Notes: a model not told the origin generated them from the sequence alone. DNA of 64,000 nt from Saussurea involucrata (GCA_033807775.1 CM066319.1:161510983-161574982); one strand, 5' to 3'. Counted from the stretch's first letter, positions 45,501-56,865 are shown. A program made the numbers and translations.

Positions 45501-47140
45501 TAATTGGAGACATTGCTTCTCCCATGATGACTAGGAATCAAAGCAGACTTCAAGAGCTACACGATCAGCAAAATACAGTTAATACTGTACTCACTTGCTT
45601 TCTATCCCAAATTGAGACCAAAAAGGCTTATGATGCTATGAAAGATCCAAGTTGGATAGAAGCAATGCAAGAGGAGCTGCTACAGTTCAAGCTACAGAAT
45701 GTTTGGAACTTGGTGGACCTTCCAAAAGGTCATAGGGCAATTGGCACCAAGTGGATTTTCAGAAATAAGAAGGATGAGAGAGGAATTGTGATCAAGAACA
45801 AAGCCAGGCTGGTTGCACAAGGGTATACTCAGGAAGAGGGTATAGACTATGAGGAAGTCTTTGCTCTAGTTGCAAGGATTGGGGCAATTAGGTTGTTTCT
45901 AGCCTATGCCTTATATATGAAGTTCAAGGTCTACCAGATGGATGTAAAAAGTGCTTTTCTATATGGGACTATAGATGAAGAAGTGTATGTCTGTCAACCC
46001 CCTGGATTTGAGAATCCATTGTATCCTGACAGAGTGTACAAGTTAAAGAAGGCACTTTATGGTCTACATCAAGCCCCAAGAGCATGGTATGACACCCTGT
46101 CTACCTATCTCTTGGAAAATGGATTTGAAAGAGGAATCATTGATAAGACCTTATTCATTAAAAGGAAAAAGAAGGACACCCTACTTGTTCAGATCTATGT
46201 GGATGACATTATTTTTGGATCCACAAATGATCACATGTGTAAAGACTTTGAGGAGTTAATGCACAAGAGCTTCAAGATGAGTTCCATGGGTGAACTTACT
46301 TTCTTCCTTGGGCTTCAGGTGAAACAGAAGAAGGATGGGATTTTCATATGCCAATCCAAATATGTGAAAGACATCCTGGATAAGTTTGGATTATCAGACT
46401 CAAAGCCAGCAAGCACACCGATGGAGACACACAAACAGATCATTGCTGATCTTGAGGGGGAGGATGTGGATGTCCATCATTACAGATCAATGATTGGACC
46501 ACTCATGTATCTCACAGCCTCTAGACCAGATATTATGTTTCCAGTATGTGTATGTGCCAGATTTCAAGTTACACCAAAGCAATCACACCTTCATGCAGTC
46601 AAGAGGATATTTAGATACCTAAGAGGGCAACCTAGATTAGGTCTCTGGTATCCTTATGAATCATCCTTTGATCTACTTTCATACTCAGATAGTGACTTGG
46701 GTGGAGCTAACATGGATAGGAAGTCTACTTCAGGTGGATGTCAGTTTTTGGGTGCAAGACTAGTATCTTGGCAGTGTAAGAAACAAACCACAGTGTCCTT
46801 ATCTACAACATAAGCTGAGTATATAGCTGCTACAAGCTGCTGCTCTCAGGTTCTATGGATACAGAATCAGATGTTGGACTATGGGGTAACATTTCTTCAC
46901 ACTCCAATCTTCATTGACAACAACAGTGCTATTAGCATTGTTAACAATCCAGTCAAACACTCAAAAACAAAGCACATAGAGATCAGGTATCACTTTATTC
47001 GAGATTGTAATGAAAAGAAATTAATTCAAGTTGCTAAAGTTCATACCAATGACCAGTTTGCTGATCTATTCACAAAAGCTTTTGATGTGGGTAGATTCAC
47101 TTTCTTGGTAACAAGTGTGGGCATGATCAACCTTGAATAA
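45501..47140 (+). pseudogene. pol: pol of element 3, second part: RT and RNase H, one stop
   Basis: The frame continues from the first part across the nested insertion. RT motifs are AIGTKWIFRNK, QMDVKSAFLYG and YVDD (near 46196). RNase H begins with YSDSDLGG. A TAA at 46811-46813 sits at the position of the first Glu of the conserved EAEY motif. The remaining RNase H (IDNNSAISIVNNP, KHIEIRYHFIRD) continues in the same frame to 47140. The nonsense codon removes most of RNase H, while protease, integrase and RT are otherwise intact. Confidence 0.88.
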
Positions 47141-47245
47141 AGTCATGATTTTCAGTTTTTATACATGTATTTCCTTCTATATTTGGTACTACTAACTCTT
47201 CTTCTCAGGATCTTCTGTATGACTCAGATTGACAAGTGCTGAAAA

Positions 47246-47428
47246 GTTACTACTGCCAGTGCATAGTTACTACTGCCAGTGCATAGTTACTACTGCCAGT
47301 GCATAGTTACTACTGCCAGTGCATAGTTACTACTGCCAGTACATAGTTAATACTGCTTCGTACTTAATACTGCATGTGTCGTTAATACTGCTTTAAAAGA
47401 AAAATTAGGGCTAATACTGCTATAAATA
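47246..47428 (+). promoter_or_regulatory. Motif array and TATA box before ORF3 of element 3
   Basis: Nine motifs start near 47246, 47266, 47286, 47306, 47326, 47346, 47363, 47381 and 47410. The first five are GTTACTACTGC (fifth partner sequence CCAGTRCATA) at exactly 20-bp spacing; the later ones are TTAATACTGC or CTAATACTGC. TATAAATA at about 47421-47428 follows at once, and the ORF3 ATG is at 47543, a sensible leader distance. The LTR of this element has the same motif, spacing and TATAAATA-type box. Confidence 0.6.
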
Positions 47429-47542
47429 CCTCTTTCAGCCCGCCAAAGTTCATAACGTCTCTTTGAATTCTATTCATCTCTCTCTCTTTCTAACTATTCT
47501 CACCCAAGAATCTCTGTTTTCTGTCAAGAATCCTCAGGTACA

Positions 47543-50184
47543 ATGGAGTTTATCGACGAACACAACGAGATTGCCATGCTCCAGAAGCCAAAACAGTCCG
47601 CAGGTTTTCACGACATTGTGGATTTCCTCAAATACACGCATATATCCTATGCCCTAACGGTGATCCCGACAATCTACACCGAGCATCAGAAGCAGTTCTG
47701 GGAAAATGCCACCGTGGTGTCTGAAGATGGGCAGAAAATCATCAAAACAAGGGTGTGTGACAAACCCTTGAATGTTACAGAGGAGCTTATTCGCATCACT
47801 TTTCGATTGGATGATGCCTCAGGTATGACGTCTATTCCCAATGACGATCTATACTCAACTTTAACGAGAATGGGGTATGAAGGCCCCATTGGAATCTTTA
47901 AGTTTTCAAGTCTAAATTTTCTACACAATGGCGATTCTTTGTTCATACCTTATTACATTGCATTTCAAAGAAAACTACTGGATGGAGTGAGTTTAGCAGT
48001 ACCATTGCTTATGCCCTGGTCTGCTTGGCCACTGCCAGGAAGTTTAATTTTTCACAAATGATTTTCAATGATCTTGTGTCAAACCTGGAATCCAAAAATA
48101 GTTTTTATATGTACCCAAGGTTTGTCCAAGCAGTGATTACTCAGGAATTGACGGATTTGCCTCAATTTACTGAGGTATATGTACCTAAACCCCCTAAAGG
48201 AAAGGTCTTCTCAAATATGAGAAGAACTTCCAGGGACTCGGAAGGAGTTGACACTCCATTGTTCTCTACAATGATGGGTGTGTCCCACACACAAGAAGGT
48301 ATGGCATCAGGGTCAAGGCCCTCATTAGACCAACCCACTGATAGCCAAACCCCACCTTCAATCACCAAAGAAATTCCTCAGTCCATTCTTCAAAGACCCA
48401 CTCCTCACATAACCAAAAAGTTTACAAGAAGAATGGTACACAAGGCTCCTTCCCTTGATGTACCTCCTACAAGCCCAAAGCCTTTAAGCCCTCTATTGGA
48501 GCATTCTCCAATAGAGAATATCGAAAGGGAAACCACAGGGGTGTCTCCCAACCCCAAGAAGGTGCTCACTAAGGAGAAGGTTGAGCATGTGAGTAGCAAG
48601 GCTGCCACTACTTCTGCTAGCACAGAGAAGGACAGTGGTAACATAACTAAGACCTTCCTCACGGCAACTCAGAATGAGAAATCATTCAGAGGTCCCAGGT
48701 GCCAAGAAACCACGGGGGTAGGCAGTGCTTTTGCTAGGCAAAAGACACCTACTAAAATTTCCAGTGATCCTTTAAAGGAAGTAAAAACTCCTAAACAAGG
48801 TGAGGATAGATATACATATGAGGAATTGATGGAAACCATTGCCAATATCAACACAGATGTTGTAAGTCAGCAAAAGGAGATAGATGGACTCAAGAAAGTG
48901 GTCCTATATCAACAAACACAGCTTGAGAAGCATAAGAAGCTGATTACAAAGTTGATGCACAGGAAGAAGAAAGCTCAGTATGTTCTTAAAAGAAGAAGCC
49001 CCAACAATGATGCTCCCAAAAAAGGGGAGTCAGAAGCTGAATTCAACATGGAGAGTGTACAGGAAAAGGGGGAGAATGAGTGTGTTTAAGAAATTGCAAA
49101 AGAAGCAGAAACTGATCATGCAGCAGAAAAGGTTAATGCTGCTGAAATTCAGAAAGAAGCAGAAACTGAACCAACAGCAGAAACGGTTAATGCTGATGAA
49201 AGTCAAAAAGCAGAAGCGGCAGAAACCATTCCAGAGGCAGCAAAATCAAAAGAAGCAGCAGAAACCATGCAAGAAGCAGTATCTACAAAGGAAGAAGCAG
49301 CAGAAACAAAGGAAGCAACAGAAACTAAAATGCCTACTTTGGAAGAAGTTGAAGTTGCAGAGGCTTTGATTAAAGCCAAACATGACACTCCTAAAAAGCA
49401 AGAAGAAACCCTGGGTGAAAAGCTGGTGTCACTGAAAAGAACAAGAACCAAGTCTATAGCTACCAAGAGGAAAGTTGTCAAGAAACCTAGGGTAGAACCA
49501 GTGGTAGAAGAAGAAAAAGAAGAGGATGTTCCAGAAAAGAAAGATGATACAAAGGTTGCTGAAGAAGAAGTAGCAACTCCATCAGGTCAACCAAGTAATG
49601 CTCAATGTGATATGTATATCACTATGGTTGATACTGATCCAATCAAAGTTGACCCATTATCTTCCATGCCTCCTGAGATCATCTTCTGGGATACCTTGGT
49701 AGATCAGAGAAAGGAGTACATTAGAGTCAAAAGAGCAGATGGGAAGTATGAGGTATGTTCTACATAGGGAAGACTTATCAGAATGTGCTCTAGATCTGAC
49801 GTAGAGGAGATGTACAAGGTTGGAATGAAGCTGTATGGAAATATGCTGAATGAGAAAGGGATGTCTATCACCAAATTGGTTCTTGAATACCTGTGCCTAA
49901 TGTTCAAACCAGAAGCAGTTCAGTATATGATAGAAAGAAATTTTCAAGCCATTACCAACTGGATGCTCATTGAAAAATGTGGAGTGTATGTCATCACACT
50001 TGACTATACATATCATGAGTATTATTTGGTGGATGTTGCATACAAGCACAACAAGAAAAGGTTGAATGGAATGCTACATGCTAAGTTGGCTTGCAACAAG
50101 GATTCTGAAATGGGAAGATACTTGGTGAGAAGGATTATCAATCAAAGCCTGGGTTTGAATCCTGATTTATGTGTTCATGATTAG
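47543..50184 (+). pseudogene. ORF3 of element 3, broken
   Basis: It starts MEFIDEHNEIAMLQKPKQ. The N-terminal domain (FLKYTHISYALTVIP, FWENA, GYEG) runs to a frameshift near 47985. The expected continuation (CLATARKFNFSQMIF, MYPRFVQ) is in another frame from 48025. That frame runs to 50184 with nonsense codons TAA at 49087-49089 and TAG at 49765-49767. The middle holds a coiled-coil-like segment, Lys-rich stretches and Ala/Glu/Lys repeats. The C-domain has YIRVKRADGKYEV and a globular end. Related proteins in plant databases are, from memory, sometimes labelled synaptobrevin-like; I see no longin fold evidence. No function can be assigned. Confidence 0.72.
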
Positions 50185-50235
50185 GTTTTGGTAGCATCAT
50201 CTGAAGAACTTGACTTCTCAACCTAAAAAGTCAAG

Positions 50236-50812
50236 TTAGGGGGAGATTGTTGGGAACTGAAGATTTGCCAAGTATGGTTAGTACTGCCAGAACAACAATA
50301 CTACTGCCAGAGCAAAGTTAGTACTACAAGTAAAAGTTAATGCTACTGGAACAATGTTAGTACTGCTTGTGCATAACGATGTTAATGCTGCTTGTGATCA
50401 TAATTATGGAATGCGAGAATGTTGGAGATAAAGATGGAATGATTGAAGATAAGCATGAAAGAATATTCTGAAGATCAATTTTGTTTTGATAGTTATCTTG
50501 TAATTATTTAGTATAAATAGATTTTGATAGATAGCTATTCGGTGAGATTCTTTAGAATTCGTTTTTGTTTTAGAGAGAATTAACCTCAAGGTTTAGAACC
50601 CTATTTCTAGAGAAGTAGAAGTCGTCTTGTGGAGCCTGTTCAACAAGATTGAGGTTTGGTTGTAAACTTGTGAGTTGAAGTATTGAATACAAACAGATTG
50701 TGGTTTCTGATTAGTTGTTCATTGAGTGTGTTTGAATTAAAGTTCTATTCCGCAAGATTCTTTAATTCTGATTTCTAAGTATAATTATTCTTATTTGGAA
50801 TCGATCCTGACA
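50236..50812 (+). repeat. Polypurine tract and 3' LTR of element 3
   Basis: TTAGGGGGAGAT ends at 50247 and the LTR starts at 50248. The 565-bp LTR is followed by the duplicated AATTT. Motif copies recur at the start of the LTR as in the 5' copy. Confidence 0.9.
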
Positions 50813-50869
50813 AATTTTGTAGGAGATGGCCGAAGAAGGGTCGGGAAACAAGCAGTGGTCGAAGATCTA

Positions 50870-51040
50870 GGGTTTCAGAGAAGATTTCGATTTCCAGGAG
50901 GGATGCGTATCAGATTTCATGAGAAGAGATTTCGATTTCCAGATTTTGATTTCGATTTCGAGGAGGGAGGCGTATCAGATTTCATGAGAAGAGATTTCGA
51001 TTTCCAGGAGGAGATTTCGATTTCCAGGAGGGAGGTGAAA
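50870..51040. repeat. Short tandem repeats in the outer DNA element
   Basis: GATTTCGATTTCCAGGAGG and close variants recur five or more times, with an intervening GCGTATCAGATTTCATGAGA unit seen twice. It belongs to the right part of the outer element; the left part shows a related GCGTATCTGATGAGAGGCGA. Confidence 0.6.
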
Positions 51041-51258
51041 GAGGCAAAGAAGATGAGAGGCTGAAAGAGAGCGATGAGTGAGGTTATCTTGGTCCAAATA
51101 GTCTTGTTCCACTTAGTTCCAGGGAGTAACCATAGAACAAGTGGTTCCTATATTAGTCCAGTTAGTTCCATTTAGTTCCACATATGGTCACACCAGACAT
51201 GGGACAAGTGTGTCCGGTCCTGTCCTGTCCCATACTGTCCACCCTACCAAACGCACCC

Positions 51259-52142
51259 TGAGAGATAAAGGAAGAATGAAAGGCGTGCGACATTGGTTAA
51301 AGAATCTCAAGAGTTTTTCTAAAATAAAGTATAGACAACTAGAATCTCTAAAAAATTACATCCAACTACAACAGCCAGAGACGGATGTAAAGCTTCCATA
51401 GGGGTGTCAAATGACACCTATAAAAAATCTTTTTAATTGATTTTTATATTGTAAAATTTACTTTTCTAACACACGTGTAATGTTTTGACACCCAATAACA
51501 TATAGGGTTTGACCCCAAAAAAGATTTAGATTTACTATATTTTATATAATTTAATTTCTTATTTTTATTAATTGCTAATTGTTAGGATTAAGTTTGTTAG
51601 TTAATGTCTAATTGTTAAACTTTTATTGATTGTTAGAGTTATGTTTATGGTTTTTTAGTTGATGCTTCATTTTAATTTTTGTTAATTGTTAAGGTTAGAG
51701 ATAAGGTTTGATTGTTAAACTTTTATTGATTGTTAGAGTTATGTTTATGGTTTTTTAGTTGATGCTTCATTTTAATTTTTGTTAATTGTTAAGGTTGGAG
51801 ATAAGGTTTGATAGTTCATACCTAATAGCTATTTTTTGTTAATTATTAAGGTTAGAGTTTTATTAGTTGAAGTAGTTTATTTTTTTGTTTCACTAGAAAA
51901 ATGGAAAAAAAATATTTGGAAAAAAGGTGATCAACGTCCGGAACTGGTACGAACGATAACAATTCTTGTAATATTGTCCAACATAATTCTCCTCACTCAA
52001 TGCCTATACAATTTGTTTTGAATGATTTTCCTTGTAATCCATCCAAAAGAAAATTGTTAGGGAGCATCATTTTAGGCAAATAGATACACAAGGTGAAGAT
52101 AATCAATTGGAAAACATAATTAACCACTTGGGCACGTGGTAA
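51259..52142. other. Unassigned AT-rich spacer with a 100-bp tandem duplication
   Basis: A 100-bp unit beginning ATTGTTAAACTTTTATTG is repeated head to tail at 51611-51710 and 51711-51810 with about one change. The rest contains GGGGTGTCAAATGACACC-like sequence that may be a decayed transposon end. No gene was seen. Confidence 0.6.
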
Positions 52143-53462
52143 TGATAAGTGAGTATACCCCCCCCCCCCCATTTGACTAACCGCAAGTGTACGGTGTAGT
52201 CTCAAGTAATACGTACAGAAGTACGAGTATCGAACCCAAAGGAACCAGGTGTTAAGTATCGCAATGACTGTAGTAACTATTAACTGAACGATTGAAAGTT
52301 GGATTGGTTGAATTTCTGAAATACTAAATTAACTAAAGCACACGAAAACGTTGGAATAGTTGATTAATTGGAAAAGTTAAGAGGGAAGAAGGAGGGTTGG
52401 AATCTGAATGGCTTATTTAATGAGAAATCAGAGTGATTTATGATTAGTTCTAACGATCAATGAATTGCAAAACCCGGACTCGTTGCACTTTTTCAAGCTA
52501 CAACGAGAATTGACTCAATTAAAAATGTTTATCTCTCGATCTCACAAATAAATTGAGTTAATGAAAAAGATTTAGAACACAACACCGAAGGAATTGGTAT
52601 ATCTCTATCCAATTCCCATCGGTGGCTATTGAACCCGACCTAGATCTCGAGACTTCTCTCGAACGTACTCAAGAACGGTAAAATCAGTTAACAAGTGATC
52701 AATTAGTTAAACGCAGTGAGTATAAGTTCAAACACGTCATCCATCTATTAAAACCAAAACATAAATCATCCAAAGTCTACATCAGTAATCCAAACATCAT
52801 CCAACCCCCAACATGTAGTTTAGCTAATGTTGGGGGTGTGTAAAAGAAACTGAAAGCTTACAAAGAGCTTCAAAGAATTCATGGTTCAAGAAGTTCTAGA
52901 GGTAATGATAAATAACTCCCTGAGAAGAATCCCCTTCGATCTCATGTGCTCAATCGTCTTTGATTTCTTGTCCCAATCTGTTTCCCTTGTGTCTTCCTCT
53001 TCAAAAATCTCTGTTTCTCCACCAAAATTGCCCCTTGGCCAGCCGTCGTCGTGTGTAAGTCAAAAGTGTCTCAACCCTAGCTGCAGTAAGTGTTTTATTA
53101 AATTGGACGTCGGGGCCAGCACCGGCGCGGATTGACTGGCGCCAGCTTCTGTTTGGTGTGTCGGAGCGGATGCCGGCGCTAGTTGGTCGGCGCCAAGACT
53201 GGCACCAGGCTCTGGAATCTTCTTCGGCGTGGATACCGGCGCCAGTTCACTGGCACCGAGACTGGCTCCAGGCTCTATTTCTCGTCTTCCTCGATTTCTC
53301 TCATTTTCAGCTCCGGAACTCAAATCTGCTGCTTTTTTGGACGATAATGATTATACCTGTACTTTCTTACCAAAAACCCGTTAAACACTCGTATCTTACA
53401 TGAAGACACACGTAAACCACTCAATCTGAGATTAAAAATAATGTCGAAAATCGACATTATCA
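52143..53462 (-). repeat. 3' LTR of Athila-like element
   Basis: The 1,320-bp LTR has a perfect 6-bp inverted terminus, TGATAA and TTATCA. It contains a 13-base C run at 52158-52170 near its 3' end. A GGCGCCAG-type repeat cluster lies at about 53115-53280 in U3. A TTAATAAAACAC box on the minus strand near 53090 could be the promoter. The opposing LTR is not in the window. Confidence 0.75.
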
Positions 53463-55045
53463 ACAACCCCAAACCGAGCGTTGCTTGTCCTCAAGCAAAG
53501 TAGCGATAGAAAATTTAAAACCTAGGGTCATAACACATTCGCACAATTGTGGAGTCGGTGGTGTCATTATGGATCTTTACACATCTTATTCAACAAAAGG
53601 AATTAACAGATTACTCAGAATCCTTTACCGAAACACGCCCAGTTTGTAAAGGTCGAAACACTAACTCTTTGAGAATAGCACTGGTCGGGAATACACTACA
53701 TCAAATTCCACCTAAAATCATGCATGATCTGGGAGGATTTCGCCTCGACCCTACCTTATGGGATGCTCTCAATTCATTCGAACTTAAGATGTCACACATG
53801 TTGTTCATGCTTTGGAGTTTATGTAGAAAAATTCACGAGATATATGCATGAACAACTAAACATGAAAGACGCACACATGTACAAGAAAGTGATCTCAGAA
53901 AGAGTCAAGTAGCAAGAGAGGGACTATTGGTGAAGGTGGTCGTATACCCTAATCACATTTTCCAGAAGATCATTCAGGTCTTTAACATGGGTTGTAACGG
54001 GGCTAGGGTTATGGTTAAGAAACGAAGGGTACAACAGATCAAAAAACCTGAATGTGTCAATCCTCGAGCAGTTCTGAACTTTTCTGACTTTTTCTTCTAT
54101 CACTTGGCCCTTTTTGTCATCACTAGGGTCACTTTGACCATCTAATTTATTTGCATCTCTTCTATCTAAATTTTTATTTATTATTTATTATTATTATTAT
54201 TTTTTGGTGTGGGGCATCATTGGCCCTCTTTATTCGCTTGGGGCTACATTGGCCCCTCTTTTCTGTCTTTATGACTGGCCTGTATTTTTCTTTTCTACTC
54301 TATCTTCGGCTGTTCATTACCGCTTATGATTGACACACTTTCAGATCGGTGTTGGCTAAGGCTTTTGGCTAGGGTTTAATGGCGGGGTTCGAAATGAGAA
54401 CTGGTGAGTGTTTGGTTGCAAAGGGGTTTTGGGTACACAGAAATTGGGTTAAAAGGGACGATAGCTGAAAACTGGTTTAACATGCACACAATGCCTGAAA
54501 TCATCTCTCAAGGTCCACACGATATGGTTTGCTATACCTTTACCTAATATCCCGATGGTCGTCTTTGCTACTCAATACAAAATTTTAGCGAGATCAATCT
54601 ATAATCACGACAAGGAAATTGAAAAAGTGTATCAGATTTGTTTGCTTAATTCCCTCGCAATGGAAGTACGTCATTTTAGGCTCGAATCTAACTATTGGGT
54701 GGTCTCCACTAATGTCCCTAATGTATACAATATTTCGGGTCTCATTCAATGCTATATTCTCCTTTACAGTTCATTCCTTAAAAAGCAGTGTTCTACTTAC
54801 TACTAACGGTGAATCAAAAAAAAATTCAATCTTAATGACCATAATTCCGTTACTTGCCTAAGATATAACAAAGATCATCAAAATGACACCATCACTTCAC
54901 TTCCACCCCAAACCTATATACACATTGTCCCCAATGTGTAACAATATCTATTATAGTCATCCAAATAATTTGTGCGAATTATCATACAATTATCCAACAA
55001 AATCAGAGCAAAACGGATCAAAAGGAAAATGAAAACAAACCGTCT
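53463..55045 (-). other. Polypurine tract and 3' untranslated region of Athila-like element
   Basis: The minus strand next to the LTR reads GGTTTGGGGTTGT, and further upstream has the CTTGAGGACAAGCAACGC phrase typical of Athila 3' ends. The remaining 1.5 kb has no convincing frame. A TTATTA-rich run lies near 54175-54205. Confidence 0.6.
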
Positions 55046-56214
55046 TCATTCCCCACGGTTCCGGTGTCTAGCACCGCCCGGCTGCTGCCTCCTCACTCTC
55101 CGTTCTGCTTGCGGGTTGGCCGGACCTGCTTCGGTCGGGGCCTGCTCACCTCTAACCAATCTAGTCAGGGTGTCTAATCTCCTTCCCACTTCCTCGAATC
55201 CTGTTCTTACTTCATGTTCGAGCGCCTGCATGCGCACATGCAATCGTGGGTCGGCACTATCGGGCTGATGCCCCACATCCGCCGCGGGATCATAGTTGAC
55301 GTCATCGACGTCAACATCATCTACATTGTCCGGTATCTCCATCTCCTCATTCGCGGCTGCCTCTTGCCGGTCTAACTTCTGGGCAGCCGCCATTTGGGCG
55401 CGGTATGTAACTCGATCAAATGGTAATGGAGGGTGTAGTGTAGCCCCGATCCTCACACCCGCGTCCCTGACAGTTTAGTGACAAGGCAAGGAAATGGAAG
55501 AGTACTTGTGTTTCGCTCGGAAGCGGCATCTATCATATGTAGGATAATGATGTGCCCGACATCAAGTGGCATGTTGTGTTGGATGCAGTATATGATGCGG
55601 GCCACATAAGGATCGGCGTTGGTGTAATGTGTGGAAGAGGCCAACCTCCCCTTTATGAATCGCAGCCATACTCCGATCTTGGGTCGGAGTTCACTTTTCT
55701 TTACCTCATCCACCTTTGGCACCCAGTTTTCATGGCCACTCCGTCGCAGCGTTGATGCGATATTAGGGCTATGTGTCTGGTCCTGACCCACACCCGGGAT
55801 GGCTGGTATGCCAAAGGTCACGTCCAGCTCTTGGTGACGTGGTACTAGGTAGTGACGACAAATGTCATCTATAGTAATCTGCATTGTCACCCCCCGTACG
55901 ATGACTGTGTGGTGTTCTCCAAAAGCGGGTGGCACCATAGCTGCATAAAATTCTAGCACAAGGTCTGGGTCAAACGGCTCGGGCGCCCTCACATAGTCGG
56001 TCAATCCCCGTTGCATCGCGATCTCTCGTACCCGTTGGTTTAGAATCTTGTCTATCTTCATCCCTCGCTCGGGATGGATTGTCCTCTCTTCGAAATTCAT
56101 GATACGCTCGTTAAAATTTCTATGAGGTGCCCTCGCTATTGCTGCTCGTTCAGCGGGGGTCAGTTGGTAGTATCGGAACCACCTACCGGGAGCATCTGGT
56201 CTTGTACGCACCAT
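55046..56214 (-). pseudogene. ORF3 (envelope-position gene) of Athila-like element
   Basis: The frame starts at 56214 (MVRTRPDAPGRWFRYYQLTP). It is preceded by a good 3' splice site, so the in-frame codons before it are not taken as the start. About 250 residues form a domain shared by Athila third ORFs (ILNQRVREIAMQRGLTDY, VRGVTMQITIDDICRHYLVP, YVARIIYCIQHNMPL). A frameshift near 55460, consistent with loss of one base, moves the coding sequence to a second frame (55456-55046). That frame has an acidic stretch and a coiled-coil-like segment (LEHEVRTGFEEVGRRLDTL). No signal peptide or membrane anchor was recognised in this copy. Confidence 0.72.
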
Positions 56215-56219
56215 GTTTC

Positions 56220-56865
56220 CTGCAAAAAGAGATTGGATCAATCAAAAACACATACTAAAACGGCCACCCCAAACCTAGTCTTTGGACTAGGTTTGCCACA
56301 TAACTCAAAACCATGCATGCTAAGTACAAACAATGGTACCCCAAACCTTGGTAAGACCAAGGTTTGCAATGGGGTGCGGTGTGGAAAACAAATCAAGAGT
56401 GACCACCCCAAACCTAAGTGAAACTTAGGTTTGCTTAGTCTATTTAGTCTAATAAAACACAAATGTCCCACACACACACACATATAGCACAAAAATATGC
56501 TTTATCAACTTGGAGACTCATACAAATTCAACAGCTTAATCATTAAGCACAATCATTAAGCACTGCTCCCCATAATTCATATCATTCTAGCAACAAGTAA
56601 CAAATCTCATGTAAACTCGTCTTGTACATCACAACCTAGCATACTCAACAAATAGGAACAAACATGTTCTTAATAAGCACAAAATCAAGAGTTCATCACG
56701 TATGGTGAGCACAATTCGAAATTACCATGATTTTCCCCAAACATTAAGCCCTAAAAAGAAGAACTTCTAAAACAAACATGGTCAATCAATCTCATGGCAT
56801 CAATCATCACAAAATCATGTATACCCACATGGAAATGAAGAACATAAGGAGAAAATAGCACATAC
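56220..56865 (-). other. Probable 5' leader intron of Athila ORF3
   Basis: The minus strand has donor GAAG|GTATGT at 56866/56865 and acceptor CTCTTTTTGCAG ending at 56220, five bases before the ORF3 ATG. The 646-base interval is AT-rich, as plant introns are, and contains the three hairpins at 56270-56433. Splicing is inferred from consensus sequences only. Confidence 0.5.
56270..56433. repeat. Three tandem hairpins with compensatory stems
   Basis: Three 11-bp perfect stems are CAAACCTAGTC/GACTAGGTTTG (56270-56280, 56285-56295), CAAACCTTGGT/ACCAAGGTTTG (56342-56352, 56356-56366) and CAAACCTAAGT/ACTTAGGTTTG (56409-56419, 56423-56433). Loops are 3-4 bases. The lower six pairs are constant and the upper five differ in each copy while remaining fully paired. 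Confidence 0.85.

Larger units (their letters stand above)
27642..50812 (+). mobile_element. Copia element 3 (Sirevirus-like), split by element 2
   Basis: LTRs of 565 bp (27642-28206 and 50248-50812), a primer site, a polypurine tract and the target duplication AATTT (27637-27641 and 50813-50817) define the element. About 10.1 kb remains after subtracting the nested insertion. It encodes gag, pol and ORF3 on the plus strand, each with a few nonsense or frameshift changes. The LTRs differ by two bases by eye. Confidence 0.9.
26901..51258. mobile_element. Outer DNA element interrupted by copia element 3
   Basis: GGGTGCGTTTGGTA at 26901 and its reverse complement ending at 51258 are inverted termini, followed inward by GGACAG/CTGTCC-rich subterminal repeats on both sides. 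A 3-bp duplication TGA flanks it (26898-26900 and 51259-51261). Its own sequence is only about 740 bp on the left and 440 bp on the right. Such termini occur on non-autonomous Harbinger or hAT elements; the 3-bp duplication leans to Harbinger. Confidence 0.55.

Noticed and set aside
47543..48061. Synaptobrevin or longin-domain host gene
   Set aside because: Similar plant entries carry that label from memory, but position between pol and LTR and homology to other ORF3 proteins show it is retroelement sequence.
54151..54333. Hydrophobic plus-strand frame as a membrane protein
   Set aside because: It arises from a TTATTA-rich run in the Athila 3' untranslated region and has no homologue I recognise.
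55046..56214. True viral-type envelope in the Athila element
   Set aside because: No signal peptide, transmembrane anchor or glycosylation-rich ectodomain is visible in this copy; only its position is envelope-like.
56215..56241. Upstream start of Athila ORF3 at 56241
   Set aside because: A strong acceptor (TTTTTGCAG) lies between it and the conserved start at 56214, so these codons are probably intronic.
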